Of a stretch of 64,000 nucleotides of DNA, positions 49,554 through 59,127 are shown one piece after another. A model generated the notes under the pieces. It worked only from the letters and a program-made list of their open reading frames with translations, was not told the DNA's origin and ran no database searches. This DNA comes from Paenibacillus tyrphae (GTDB lineage: Bacteria > Bacillota > Bacilli > Paenibacillales > NBRC-103111). A program made the position numbers and the translations under genes. Location: positions 1-64,000 of the forward strand of contig NZ_JNVM01000016.1 in assembly GCF_000722545.1 (NCBI RefSeq). Direction: 5' to 3'. Within the stretch, counting starts at the first letter, position 1, and every line of letters starts with the position of its first letter.

Positions 49554-51002
49554 ATGAATAAATTCAAGAAATTACCAAAGTGGCGCAAGCAAACCGTTTC
49601 GGCGATGCTAGCGTTAACCCTGCTGATTCCTGCCGCTTCGCCGGTGCTCGCCGCCGACGCGAAGTCGGCGGCGGCCGAACGGATCACCGAAGTGCTGGAC
49701 GCGCTGGAGAAAAACCATGTAAGCGGGCCGAAGGCGGATAAGCTGTCCGAAACGGGCATCCGGGCGATGGTCGAGTCGCTGGGGGACCCTTATACGCAGT
49801 ATTTTACGGCGGAGCAGCTGCAATCGTTCGAGGATGCGGTCCAAAATCAATATGTCGGCATTGGCGTGCGGGTAGGCATGGAGGAGGAAGGCGTATACGT
49901 TGCGGACGTATTCGCCGGTTCTCCGGCGAAGGAAGCCGGGATGCTCCGTGGCGACATCATCGTGAAGGTCGGTGACGCACCGGCGGCCGGCAAAAAGATC
50001 GACGAAGTGACGTCCAAAATTTTAGGCCCCGTCGATACGGAGGTCCGCTTGCAGGTATTGCGCGACGGGCAGACGAAAGAGCTGACCGTAAAACGGAAAA
50101 AGGTGCAGATTCCGACGGTCGTTGCCAAGCGGTTCCAAAATGTCGGATATATCGAAATCGCCAGCTTCTCCAGCGATGCCGTCGAGCTGGTCAGCAAAGA
50201 GCTGAGCGCGCTTAAAGCGCAAGGCATTCAAAGTCTGATCGTCGATCTTCGCGACAATCCGGGCGGTTTGCTCGAAACCGCGCAGCAGCTTGCCCGACTG
50301 TTCGTCAAGCAGGGAACGCTCATTCATACGCGGGACCGCAACGGCGTCGATCAACCGGTCGAGTTCGCGAACGGGACGACGCAGCCATTCCCTGTGTTTT
50401 TCCTGGTAAACGAGAACAGCGCAAGTGCCTCGGAGGTGCTGACGGGAGCGCTGCAGGACTACGGCGTGATTACGGCGATCGGTACGAAAACGTTCGGCAA
50501 AGGAAGCGTGCAAAACGTCATTCCGCTGAAATCGGGCGGTGCGATCAAAGTAACGATCGAGGAGTACTTGACGCCCAAGCTGCGCAAGGTAAACCAAGTC
50601 GGCCTTGAGCCGGACAAAAAGGTCGAAGGCGCAATGGCGCAGCTCCTGACGGCGATTCGCGCTGCGGGCGCCAGCCGGCTCGACTTGACGCTTGACCGGC
50701 ACAGCGCGACGGTGAACGGTACGGAAGTGCAGGATTCGTTCGATGTTATCCGCGAGAACGGACAAACGTATGTTCCGGCTCGTGTGCTGGCCGCTCTTCT
50801 TGGCGCGAGCGTTGAGTGGAACGAAACCGCAAAGTCGGTGCAGCTCGTAGCAGGGGATGCCAAAACTTCGTACACGCCGGCAGCGGCCGATTTCGTGCTT
50901 AAGAACGGTACGGGTTACCTCAACGTAGCGCAGACGGCCGCAGCCTTTAACGGGCTGAGCTGGAAGGACGACGGCAAAACGTTGACGCTTGGCGCCAACT
51001 GA
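49554..51002 (+). CDS. S41 C-terminal processing peptidase with PDZ and a C-terminal copper-amine-oxidase-like domain
   Basis: This 482-residue protein has a signal peptide (1-32, VLA/AD), a PDZ domain (GIGVRVGMEEEGVYVADVFAGSPAKEAGMLRGDIIVKV) and the Ser-Lys catalytic core (NENSASASEVLTGALQDYG, then GTKTFGKGS). Residues 390-480 resemble the copper amine oxidase N-terminal domain common in Paenibacillus wall proteins (TYVPARVLAALLGASVEWN). It should cleave exported proteins outside the cell. It sits between mutS and mutL, which seems to be a local arrangement rather than a functional link. Confidence 0.88.
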   Translation: MNKFKKLPKWRKQTVSAMLALTLLIPAASPVLAADAKSAAAERITEVLDALEKNHVSGPKADKLSETGIRAMVESLGDPYTQYFTAEQLQSFEDAVQNQYVGIGVRVGMEEEGVYVADVFAGSPAKEAGMLRGDIIVKVGDAPAAGKKIDEVTSKILGPVDTEVRLQVLRDGQTKELTVKRKKVQIPTVVAKRFQNVGYIEIASFSSDAVELVSKELSALKAQGIQSLIVDLRDNPGGLLETAQQLARLFVKQGTLIHTRDRNGVDQPVEFANGTTQPFPVFFLVNENSASASEVLTGALQDYGVITAIGTKTFGKGSVQNVIPLKSGGAIKVTIEEYLTPKLRKVNQVGLEPDKKVEGAMAQLLTAIRAAGASRLDLTLDRHSATVNGTEVQDSFDVIRENGQTYVPARVLAALLGASVEWNETAKSVQLVAGDAKTSYTPAAADFVLKNGTGYLNVAQTAAAFNGLSWKDDGKTLTLGAN

Positions 51003-51091
51003 TACATCGCTTTGCGGGATAGGCCGTGTTCGGAATCATGATCCGCACACGTATCGGCTTCGCTTGGCCGGACTTTTAAGGAGACCTGTTT

Positions 51092-53059
51092 ATGGGTAAA
51101 ATAAACATTTTAGACGAACATATTGCGAACCAGATCGCGGCGGGCGAGGTGGTCGAGCGTCCGTCCTCCGTCGTAAAGGAGTTAGTGGAGAACGCGATCG
51201 ACGCCGGAAGCACGAGAATCGACGTCGCGATCGAGGAAGGCGGGCTGGAGCTGATTCGCGTGACCGATAACGGCTCCGGCATGGACCCGGACGATTGCGA
51301 GACGGCTTTCTTCCGTCATGCGACAAGCAAGATTGCGAGCACGCAGGATTTGTTCGCGATCCGTACGCTCGGCTTCCGGGGCGAGGCGCTGCCGAGTATC
51401 GCCGCGGTGTCGAAGGTGGAGTGCCTGACCGCGCCGGATACGAGCGGACTTGGCTGTCGTTTTGTCATCGAGGGCGGCGCCGTTCGCGCGAAGACGGAAG
51501 CGACGGCGCCCCGGGGAACGGATATTGCGGTGCGGGAGCTGTTTTACAACACGCCTGCACGTCTAAAATATATGAAGACGATCCAGACGGAGCTCGGACA
51601 CGTCACCGATTATATTTACCGGCTCGCGCTCGCGCATCCCGGGATCGCCTTTACGCTGAAGCATAATGGACATACGCTGGTGCAAACGCTCGGCAATGGC
51701 GATTTGCTGCAGGCGATCGCGGCCATTTACGGCACGACCGTTGCGAAAAGCATGCTGCCGATCCGCGGAGAGACGCTCGACTACCGGCTGGACGGTTATA
51801 TCGCCAAGCCGGAGCTGACTCGTGCCAACCGCGGCGGTATCTCGACGGTGATCAACGGCCGTTACATCCGCAACTACCCGCTGGTGCAGGCGCTGCTCCA
51901 GGGTTACCATACGCTGCTGCCGATCAACCGGTTCCCGGTTGCGGTTCTGCATGTGCAGATGGATCCGACGCTGATCGACGTCAACGTCCATCCGGCGAAG
52001 CTGGAGGTGCGTTTCAGCAAGGAGCCGGAGCTGATGCAGCTCGTCGAGCGCGAGGTGCGCGAGACGCTCGGGAAGCAGCGGCTGATCCCGGCCGCAAGCA
52101 TGCCGGCGGCCAAACGGCCGCAGGAGGCGGTCGTGCAGGAGCAGCTGGAGCTGTACCGGCCGCAGGCGCCGCAAGCGCAAGCGTCGGCGGCCGGAGCGCG
52201 GCTGCCGGGCGCAGCCGCTCCCGCGGAGCGCTGGAGCGCGTCGGCGCCGGCCGCGGGCAGCGCCTCGCCGTGGGCGCAGCCGCCCGGCGGAGCGTCGCAG
52301 CGCAGCGGCGGTGCCGCAGGTGCGGGCGAGCCGCAGCTGCGCGCCGCGTCCGCGGGCCCCGCGGCGCAGCCGGGCGCGGAGCGCGAGCGGCTTGCGCCGC
52401 GCGAGACGGCGGCGGCTTCGGAGGCGCTGCTGCGCGCGATGACGCCGCAGGAGGAGCAGCCTCCGGCGCTGCCGGCCTTTCCGAAGCTGCACCCGATCGG
52501 GCAGCTTCACGGCACGTACATCGTCGCGCAGAACGAGGAAGGGCTGTTCCTAATCGACCAGCATGCGGCGCATGAGCGGATCAATTATGAGCATTATTAC
52601 GACAAATTCGGCAATCCTGCGGAAGCGAGCCAGGAGTTGCTTGTGCCGCTGACGCTGGAATTCACCGCGATCGAAGCGGAGAAGCTGGCCGACCGCTTGC
52701 CGCAGCTTGAGCAAGCGGGTGTCTATCTGGAACCGTTTGGCGGGGCTTCGTTCCTCGTCCGCGCGTATCCGCATTGGCTGCCGGCGGGCGAGGAGCAGGC
52801 GCTTATCGAAGAAATGATCGAATGGCTGCTCGGCGAGAAGAAGCAGGTAGACATCGGTAAGCTGCGCGAAAAAGCGGCGATCATGTGCTCCTGCAAAGCT
52901 TCCATTAAAGCGAACCAAAGCATCGGTCTGTTGGAAATCGAGACGCTGCTCGACCGGCTGGCGGCCTGCCGCAATCCGTATACTTGTCCGCACGGAAGGC
53001 CTATTGTCGTGAGTTTTTCGACCTACGAGCTGGAAAAAATGTTTAAAAGGGTGATGTAG
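51092..53059 (+). CDS. mutL: DNA mismatch repair protein MutL
   Basis: This 655-residue protein has the GHKL ATPase N terminus (IANQIAAGEVVERPSSVVKELVENAIDAG, DNGSGM, FRGEALPSIAAVS), an Ala/Pro/Gln-rich linker (about 345-460) and a C-terminal endonuclease domain with LIDQHAAHERINYE, CSCKASIK and CPHGRPIV. These metal motifs mark an endonuclease-type MutL, as in Bacillus. AAGGAGA precedes the ATG. The methyltransferase gene begins directly after its stop. Confidence 0.96.
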   Translation: MGKINILDEHIANQIAAGEVVERPSSVVKELVENAIDAGSTRIDVAIEEGGLELIRVTDNGSGMDPDDCETAFFRHATSKIASTQDLFAIRTLGFRGEALPSIAAVSKVECLTAPDTSGLGCRFVIEGGAVRAKTEATAPRGTDIAVRELFYNTPARLKYMKTIQTELGHVTDYIYRLALAHPGIAFTLKHNGHTLVQTLGNGDLLQAIAAIYGTTVAKSMLPIRGETLDYRLDGYIAKPELTRANRGGISTVINGRYIRNYPLVQALLQGYHTLLPINRFPVAVLHVQMDPTLIDVNVHPAKLEVRFSKEPELMQLVEREVRETLGKQRLIPAASMPAAKRPQEAVVQEQLELYRPQAPQAQASAAGARLPGAAAPAERWSASAPAAGSASPWAQPPGGASQRSGGAAGAGEPQLRAASAGPAAQPGAERERLAPRETAAASEALLRAMTPQEEQPPALPAFPKLHPIGQLHGTYIVAQNEEGLFLIDQHAAHERINYEHYYDKFGNPAEASQELLVPLTLEFTAIEAEKLADRLPQLEQAGVYLEPFGGASFLVRAYPHWLPAGEEQALIEEMIEWLLGEKKQVDIGKLREKAAIMCSCKASIKANQSIGLLEIETLLDRLAACRNPYTCPHGRPIVVSFSTYELEKMFKRVM

Positions 53060-53833
53060 TTGTTCGTTACCACCTCCTATGACCCGAATCCCGCACAGCT
53101 GAGCGAGGCGGAGACGCTGGCGCGCACGCTTGGCGGGCACTGTATCCGGCGGCGGCGGATGACGCTGGCCCAGCTGCGGGAGCGGTACGGGGACGAGGAT
53201 ATTTTGCTGATCTCGAAAGAGCGGATCGAATACCATCACGAACAGCGGCTGCCGCTGTTTTTTCATCCCAGTACGGCAGCGGTCCGGATCAAAAGGCTGT
53301 TGAACGGCGAGACGGACCCGCTGCTGGCGCTCGCCGGCGTCCGTTACGGGGACCGGATTATCGATTGCACGGCGGGGCTAGGCTCGGACGCCATCGTTTT
53401 CTCGTTTGCAGCAGGACCCGAAGGAGCGGTGACGGCGCTGGAAACGGCGCGTATCCCGTGCTTTTTGTTGGAACAAGGTCTTAAGACCTACCATTCAGAG
53501 GTACTCGGGCTGAACGAAGCGATGCGCCGCATTGAGGTGATCCGTCATGATCATACCGATTATTTGCGTGCGATGCCACCGGACAGCGCCGATCTGGTAT
53601 ACTTCGATCCGATGTTCCGCAAGCCGATCACGGAATCGACCTCGATCAAGGCGATCCGAGGCATAGCCGACGACCGGGCGCTGACGGAAGAAGCGGTGGC
53701 GGAAGCACGGCGGATCGCTCGCCGGGCGGTCGTCATGAAGGAGCACCGGGACAGTCAGGAATTCGACCGGCTGGGCTTCGCGGAAGTGCACCGGTCTTCC
53801 ACCAAAATAGCTTACGGAGTGATAAGATGCTGA
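53060..53833 (+). CDS. Class I SAM-dependent methyltransferase (RsmJ-like)
   Basis: This 257-residue protein has a SAM-binding Rossmann motif (DRIIDCTAGLGSDAIVFSFA) and the YFDPMFRKP motif that resembles the DPMFP of RsmJ, the 16S rRNA m2G1516 enzyme. A 60-residue N-terminal extension holds DILLISKERIEYHHEQR. The start is TTG immediately after the mutL stop, with AAAGGGTG 6 bases before. It overlaps miaA by 7 bases. Whether it methylates rRNA is inferred from the motif only. Confidence 0.78.
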   Translation: MFVTTSYDPNPAQLSEAETLARTLGGHCIRRRRMTLAQLRERYGDEDILLISKERIEYHHEQRLPLFFHPSTAAVRIKRLLNGETDPLLALAGVRYGDRIIDCTAGLGSDAIVFSFAAGPEGAVTALETARIPCFLLEQGLKTYHSEVLGLNEAMRRIEVIRHDHTDYLRAMPPDSADLVYFDPMFRKPITESTSIKAIRGIADDRALTEEAVAEARRIARRAVVMKEHRDSQEFDRLGFAEVHRSSTKIAYGVIRC

Positions 53834-54801
53834 TAGAGACGGACCGGCATCGGCCGAAGCTGCTTGTGCTGGTCGGCCCGACCGCCGTCGGCAAAACCAA
53901 GCTGAGCTTGACGCTGGCCGAAGAATACAACGCCGAAATTATTTCCGGAGATTCGATGCAGGTGTACCGGGGGATGGATATCGGTACGGCCAAGGCTTCG
54001 CCGGAAGAGCTTGCCCGGGTCAAGCATCATATGATCGATATCCACGATCCGGATCATCCGTTTTCGGTTGCGGAATTTCAAGAACGGTGCGTATCGCTGA
54101 TCCGGGATATCGATTCCCGCGGAAAGCTGCCGTTTATTGTCGGGGGAACGGGCCTTTATGTCGAATCGGTTTGCTACGACTTCCGGTTCAGCGAAGGGGG
54201 CTCGGACGAGGCTTTTCGCGCGGAGCAGGAGGCTTATGCCGAAGCTCACGGTGCGGAAGCGCTACACGAGCGGCTGCGCCAGATCGATCCGGAGTCGGCG
54301 CAGCGCCTGCATCCGAACGACAGGCGGCGCATTATCCGGGCCCTTGAGATTTTTCATATGACCGGAGAACGGCTTTCCGACCAGCTGAAAACGCAAAAAA
54401 AACAGAGCCCGTACGAATTGTGTATCGTCGGGTTGACAATGGATAGAGCTTTACTATATAAACGTATTGAAGAGCGAATCGATCTCATGCTCGAGCAAGG
54501 GCTGGTCGAAGAGGTTCGGGGGCTTCTGGCGAAAGGCTACGGACCGTCGCTCATTTCCATGCAGGGGCTCGGCTATAAGGAGATTGCGGCGTACTTGCAG
54601 GGAGAGTATTCCTTAGAAGGAGCCGTCGATTTATTGAAGAAGAACACGCGTCATTTTGCGAAACGTCAGCTTTCCTGGTTCCGGCATATGAAGGACATCG
54701 TTTGGGTGGATATGAGTGAATTGGAAGAATTTTCTACCCAACTGAACCGGATTCGTGCTATAATAGCAGACAAGCTAACATTTGGCGTTAACCATTTTTG
54801 A
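53827..54801 (+). CDS. miaA: tRNA dimethylallyltransferase MiaA
   Basis: This 324-residue enzyme attaches a dimethylallyl group to A37 of tRNAs. It shows the P-loop VGPTAVGKTKLS, the substrate loop ISGDSMQVYRGMDIGTAKAS, HHMIDIHDP, FIVGGTGLYVES and KKNTRHFAKRQLSWFR. It overlaps the methyltransferase gene by 7 bases and precedes hfq, the same order as in many bacteria. Confidence 0.96.
   Translation: MLIETDRHRPKLLVLVGPTAVGKTKLSLTLAEEYNAEIISGDSMQVYRGMDIGTAKASPEELARVKHHMIDIHDPDHPFSVAEFQERCVSLIRDIDSRGKLPFIVGGTGLYVESVCYDFRFSEGGSDEAFRAEQEAYAEAHGAEALHERLRQIDPESAQRLHPNDRRRIIRALEIFHMTGERLSDQLKTQKKQSPYELCIVGLTMDRALLYKRIEERIDLMLEQGLVEEVRGLLAKGYGPSLISMQGLGYKEIAAYLQGEYSLEGAVDLLKKNTRHFAKRQLSWFRHMKDIVWVDMSELEEFSTQLNRIRAIIADKLTFGVNHF
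54756..54764 (+). promoter_or_regulatory. Extended -10 promoter of hfq inside miaA
   Basis: TGC-TATAAT (54756-54764) lies in the 3' end of miaA, 50 bases before hfq. It could give hfq a transcript independent of the mutSL operon. Confidence 0.5.
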
Positions 54802-54813
54802 GGGGGCCCATTG

Positions 54814-55053
54814 ATGAACAAGTCAATCAACATTCAGGACACGTTTTTGAACCAATTGCGCAAGGAGAACATTCCGGTCACCGTTTATTTGACCAATGGA
54901 TTTCAAATTCGCGGCGTCATTCGCGCGTTCGATAACTTTACGATCATTATCGACAGCGAAGGACGCCAGCAGATGGTGTATAAGCATGCGATTTCGACCT
55001 TTACGCCGCAGCGTTCGGTGTCGCTCATGCAGCAGGAAAACAGCGCCGAATAG
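54814..55053 (+). CDS. hfq: RNA chaperone Hfq
   Basis: This 79-residue Sm-like protein has the canonical Hfq core: QDTFLNQLRKENIPVTVYLTNGFQIRGVIRAFDNFTIII and the Sm2 motif MVYKHAISTF. ATG 54814 has GAGGGGG 7 bases before it; the adjacent TTG is less likely. It assembles as a hexamer and binds A- and U-rich RNA. Confidence 0.96.
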   Translation: MNKSINIQDTFLNQLRKENIPVTVYLTNGFQIRGVIRAFDNFTIIIDSEGRQQMVYKHAISTFTPQRSVSLMQQENSAE

Positions 55054-55239
55054 CGGATTTTTTGATTAGCGGCCAGAACTTGGAAGCCGGAGGAGCAACT
55101 TTTTCAGGCTTCCGTACGTCTAGATGGATATGAAACATAAGAGCAACCCGGCTCGTTAGGGTTGTTCTTTGTTTAGTAAGCCTTGATGCAGGTTCAATAG
55201 GCTGTGCATTGTACACAGACACAGAAAGGGAGTCGGGGC

Positions 55240-58110
55240 ATGACGGGAAGAAACAGCAAAACACCGGGCCAAGCACCGAAGGAGAAGAAACCGACATCAT
55301 CCGCAAAATCATCCGCAAAACCGAAGAAAAAGAAGAAAATCACCTTAGGCAAAGTTCTGGCATGGACGTTTGTCGCTGGGGCGCTCGCCGCCATTTGCGG
55401 GATGGGGGTATACATTTTCGTTCTGATTAACGGCGACAAGATCGTCGAGCAAAACATCGATAAGCTGAACTTTAGCGAAGCGTCTATCATTTATGACGCA
55501 GCCGGGCAGGAAGCCGGCATTTTGAAGGTGGAGAACCGGGAAAATGTCGATCCGACCGAGATTCCCGATTTGTTGAAGCAGGCGTTCATTGCCACGGAAG
55601 ACCAACGCTTTGAGCAGCACCAGGGCGTCGATTTGTTTTCCGTCGGACGCGCCCTCGTGAAGGATGTTGTCGCGCGCAGCATGGTGGAGGGCGGGAGTAC
55701 GATCACCCAGCAGCTCGCCAAAAACGTATTTTTAAGCTCGGACAAAACGTTTTTCCGCAAGGCGACGGAAATGTCCATTGCACTTGCGCTTGAGAAGAAG
55801 AAAACGAAGGACGAAATCATAACCTATTATTTAAACCGGATTTATTTCGGCAACCGGGCGTATGGCGTGAAGACCGCTTCCAAAGTGTACTTCGGCGTCT
55901 CCAATTTGAAGGACTTGAAGCTGTGGCAGATCGCTACGCTCGCGGCGATGCCGAAAGCGCCGAACACGTACAATCCGATCTCGAACCCGGATAAATCGAA
56001 GGACCGCCGCGCGGTTGTGCTTAAGCTGATGCAGGAGCAGGGCTACATTACGGAAGCCCAGCGCGCGGAGGCCGTCGCCGTAGACTACGCGCCTCCGGCG
56101 AATGCGGGCAAATCGCAGTACCAGACGTATATCGATTACGTCCTCAAGGAAGCGCAGGATATGTATAAGTTCGACGAGGACGATTTAATGCGGGGCGGGT
56201 ACAAAATCTATACGACGCTTGACCCGAACGCCCAGCAAATTATGGAGCAGACGTACGCGAACGACAAGTTTTTTCAAAAGGATGGACCGGAGCAGAAAAT
56301 GCAGAGCAGCATGGTCATCCTGAACAATGAGGACGGCGGCATCGTCGCGATGATCGGGGGCCGGGACTACGTAGTGCGCGGCTTGAATCGCGCAGTCGCC
56401 CAACCACGGCAGCCGGGCTCGTCCTTCAAAACGCTTGTCGCTTACGCGCCGGCTATCGAATCCGGCAAGTACAACCCGTACAGCAGGCTGCCCGACGTGC
56501 AGAAATCGTATAACGGCTATTCGCCCCGCAACTACGACGGGGTGTACCGAGGTGAAGTGAGCATGTTCGATGCGGTCAAGAAGTCGATGAATCTTCCGGC
56601 CGTCGACCTTTTGAGCCAAATCGGCGTCAAGACGGGAATTGATTTTGTCAAAAAACTGGGCATCGAGCTCGATGAAAAAAACGACCGAAACCTGGCGATT
56701 GCGCTTGGTGGATTGAACAAAGGCGTAACGACGCTGCAAATGGCACGGGCCTACAGCGCCTTCCCGAACAACGGGAATTTGCCGACCGCGCACGCCATTA
56801 CCAAAATTGTTGGCGATGACGGCAAGGTCACTCCGTTTAAAGGTGAAACCAAGTCCGTCATGAGCGCCAAGACGGCTTGGTATATGACCCAGCTCATGCA
56901 GGGTGTCGTGGAGCCGGGAGGTACCGGAGCGGCGGCGAAATTCGATCGTCCGCTGGCGGGAAAGACAGGATCAACGCAGCTGGACATCAAAGGATTGGAG
57001 AAATACAACCGCGACCTGTGGTTCGTCGGCTACACGCCGGAATGGACGGCGGCCGTATGGATGGGCTTCGATAAAACGGATTCAAAGCATTATGTTTCGA
57101 TGAGCAGCGGCAGCGCCGGCGTTATTTTCAAGGAGGTCATGCAAAAAGCGCTGGCCAAACGCCCGATGACCGCCTTCAAGCGCCCGGACGGCGTCCCGGA
57201 TCTGACTGCGCCTCCGAAAGGGATCTCCGATTTGAAGGCCGAGCATGTCATGATGGGCGGCAATTCGAAGGTACAGCTCAATTGGAGCGGCGTTGGCGAC
57301 AATATTACGTACCAGATCTTCCGCAAAGACAGCAAGATGGCAGACTTCCCGGCAGAGCCGACAGAAAGCACGACGATGACGGACTTTTCGGAGTACATTT
57401 CTCAGCCGGACACGTATGAATATGTCGTAGTGCCTTACAACGCCGAGAACAATACGACCGGCGCGCGCTCGAACGTGGCGACGGTCAAGGTTGATACGGT
57501 CGGTGGAAATCCGCTAGACCCGCTGCACCCGGGAACCGATCCGAACGGCAAGCTTGACCCGAATTCGCCGGGCGGAAAACCGGGAACGAATCCGCCGGGA
57601 ACCGGACAACCGGGGAACGGCGGCCCGGGAACCGGTCTTCCGGACCAAGGGCAGCGCCCTGACCCGGAAGGCGGAAACGGAACGGACGGCCGCCCCGGCA
57701 CGGAACAAGGTACGAAACCCGGAACAGGACAGGGCGGCGGCACACGGCCCGGTGGCGAGACTTCGCAGCCGGGAGGCAGTAATGGAGCCGGAGCGGGGAC
57801 GGGACGCCCGGGAACGGAGAGCGGTACCGGAACCGATACAAGGACCGGAACGAATAGCACGAGCTCTACCGGTGGCACGAATTCGGGCACACAGACGAAC
57901 GGTGGTAGAGGCCATGGAGCTTCCGGAACGAGCGGCGGCAAAAACGGCTCGGGAACCGGCAGCAGCACGGATGCGGGAGCCGGGGGCTCTCCCAGAGGCG
58001 GCAGCGGAGCAGCTGGAGGTACGACCGGCTCCGGTGCTTCGACAGGAACGACAGATGGAGCGGGCACAGATTCCGCTCCGTCAGGATCAACGACACAGCA
58101 GGGACGATAA
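55240..58110 (+). CDS. Class A penicillin-binding protein (PBP1a type) with a long Gly/Thr-rich tail
   Basis: This 956-residue protein has a basic cytoplasmic start, one helix (about 38-62), a GT51 glycosyltransferase domain (EDQRFEQHQGVD, EGGSTITQQLAKN, RIYFGNRAYG) and a transpeptidase domain with SSFKTL as the active-site Ser, SMN and KTGST. A fibronectin III-like domain (about 660-750) follows. The last 200 residues are Gly, Thr, Pro and Asn-rich low complexity, probably a flexible wall-spanning tail. The ATG at 55240 follows AAAGGGAG. Confidence 0.93.
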   Translation: MTGRNSKTPGQAPKEKKPTSSAKSSAKPKKKKKITLGKVLAWTFVAGALAAICGMGVYIFVLINGDKIVEQNIDKLNFSEASIIYDAAGQEAGILKVENRENVDPTEIPDLLKQAFIATEDQRFEQHQGVDLFSVGRALVKDVVARSMVEGGSTITQQLAKNVFLSSDKTFFRKATEMSIALALEKKKTKDEIITYYLNRIYFGNRAYGVKTASKVYFGVSNLKDLKLWQIATLAAMPKAPNTYNPISNPDKSKDRRAVVLKLMQEQGYITEAQRAEAVAVDYAPPANAGKSQYQTYIDYVLKEAQDMYKFDEDDLMRGGYKIYTTLDPNAQQIMEQTYANDKFFQKDGPEQKMQSSMVILNNEDGGIVAMIGGRDYVVRGLNRAVAQPRQPGSSFKTLVAYAPAIESGKYNPYSRLPDVQKSYNGYSPRNYDGVYRGEVSMFDAVKKSMNLPAVDLLSQIGVKTGIDFVKKLGIELDEKNDRNLAIALGGLNKGVTTLQMARAYSAFPNNGNLPTAHAITKIVGDDGKVTPFKGETKSVMSAKTAWYMTQLMQGVVEPGGTGAAAKFDRPLAGKTGSTQLDIKGLEKYNRDLWFVGYTPEWTAAVWMGFDKTDSKHYVSMSSGSAGVIFKEVMQKALAKRPMTAFKRPDGVPDLTAPPKGISDLKAEHVMMGGNSKVQLNWSGVGDNITYQIFRKDSKMADFPAEPTESTTMTDFSEYISQPDTYEYVVVPYNAENNTTGARSNVATVKVDTVGGNPLDPLHPGTDPNGKLDPNSPGGKPGTNPPGTGQPGNGGPGTGLPDQGQRPDPEGGNGTDGRPGTEQGTKPGTGQGGGTRPGGETSQPGGSNGAGAGTGRPGTESGTGTDTRTGTNSTSSTGGTNSGTQTNGGRGHGASGTSGGKNGSGTGSSTDAGAGGSPRGGSGAAGGTTGSGASTGTTDGAGTDSAPSGSTTQQGR

Positions 58111-58230
58111 TGCGATCGCGTCGCCCCTCTGTGCGAGAGGATTTTTATTTTACGGAAGGCTCGTAGTATAATAAAGCAAGTGAAGTTGGTTTATACAAAC
58201 TTTGACATAATTGGAGTTGAAATCGATCCG

Positions 58231-58953
58231 ATGAATGCAGAAATGGTAAGAAAAACGGCAAAGTGGGCATGCGCCGCCGCGCTGCTCGCCATGATTACGA
58301 CCGGCTGCGGGACGAAGCCCGCTCCGGAAGCTCAGAAGGAACCGGCGAAGAACGGCAGCCAGACTACCGGGCAGACGAATGGTCAGGCCGGAGGGAAAAC
58401 AGGCACCGAACAGGCAGCCAAAAAATCTTGGTCGTCACCGCCTGCGATGTCCATTGATCCTAACAAAACTTACAAGGCGACGGTCACGACGTCCAAAGGC
58501 GCATTTACGATGGAGTTGTACACCAAGGAAGCGCCGAAAACCGTAAACAACTTCGTATTTCTGGCGAAGGAAGGCTTCTACGACAACATCACGTTCCACC
58601 GGATCATCAAGACATTTATGATCCAGACGGGTGACCCGCTCGGCAACGGTACGGGTGGCCCCGGCTATAAATTTGAGGACGAACTGAAAACGTCGCACAA
58701 ATACGAGCCGGGAATCGTCGCGATGGCCAATTCGGGCAAAAATACGAATGGCAGCCAATTCTTCATCTGCACCGGCGATGATAGTAAGTCGTTGAACCAG
58801 CGTCCGAATTACACCATCTTCGGTAAGGTGGTTGAAGGCATGGACGTTATCCAAAAGATCGCCGAGACGCCTGTTAAGCAAGGTAGCGAACCGTCTCCGA
58901 GCGTTCCGACGGAGAAAGTGACGATCCAATCGGTTGCGATTACCGAGAAATAA
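58231..58953 (+). CDS. Cyclophilin-type peptidyl-prolyl isomerase lipoprotein
   Basis: This 240-residue lipoprotein has a lipobox ITTGC near residue 27, a 50-residue polar linker and a cyclophilin domain (FTMELYTKEAPKTVNNFVFLAKEGFYDNITFHRIIKTFMIQTGDP, GSQFFIC, FGKVVEGMDVI). It should help fold exported proteins outside the membrane. The start is ATG 58231; the frame opens at GTG 58180. TATAAT at 58167 may be its -10 box. Confidence 0.9.
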   Translation: MNAEMVRKTAKWACAAALLAMITTGCGTKPAPEAQKEPAKNGSQTTGQTNGQAGGKTGTEQAAKKSWSSPPAMSIDPNKTYKATVTTSKGAFTMELYTKEAPKTVNNFVFLAKEGFYDNITFHRIIKTFMIQTGDPLGNGTGGPGYKFEDELKTSHKYEPGIVAMANSGKNTNGSQFFICTGDDSKSLNQRPNYTIFGKVVEGMDVIQKIAETPVKQGSEPSPSVPTEKVTIQSVAITEK

Positions 58954-58957
58954 GTTG

Positions 58958-58986
58958 AAAGCAGCGTGGCATGCCACGCTGCTTTT
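58958..58986 (+). terminator. Palindromic hairpin
   Basis: AAAGCAGCGTGGCA/TGCCACGCTGCTTT is a perfect 14-bp palindrome just after the cyclophilin gene, followed by a short T stretch. Confidence 0.7.
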
Positions 58987-59127
58987 GCATTCATCGGGAT
59001 TCGTCCGATAACCGGCGAAAAACCGGGATGTATTTGAAACGAAACTCCCCTGTCTTACGTCTACTAAGAAGAGAGTCCAAATGATGAAGCAGCGCTTGAA
59101 TCGCTTGCCTAAGGAGAAATGTCGATC

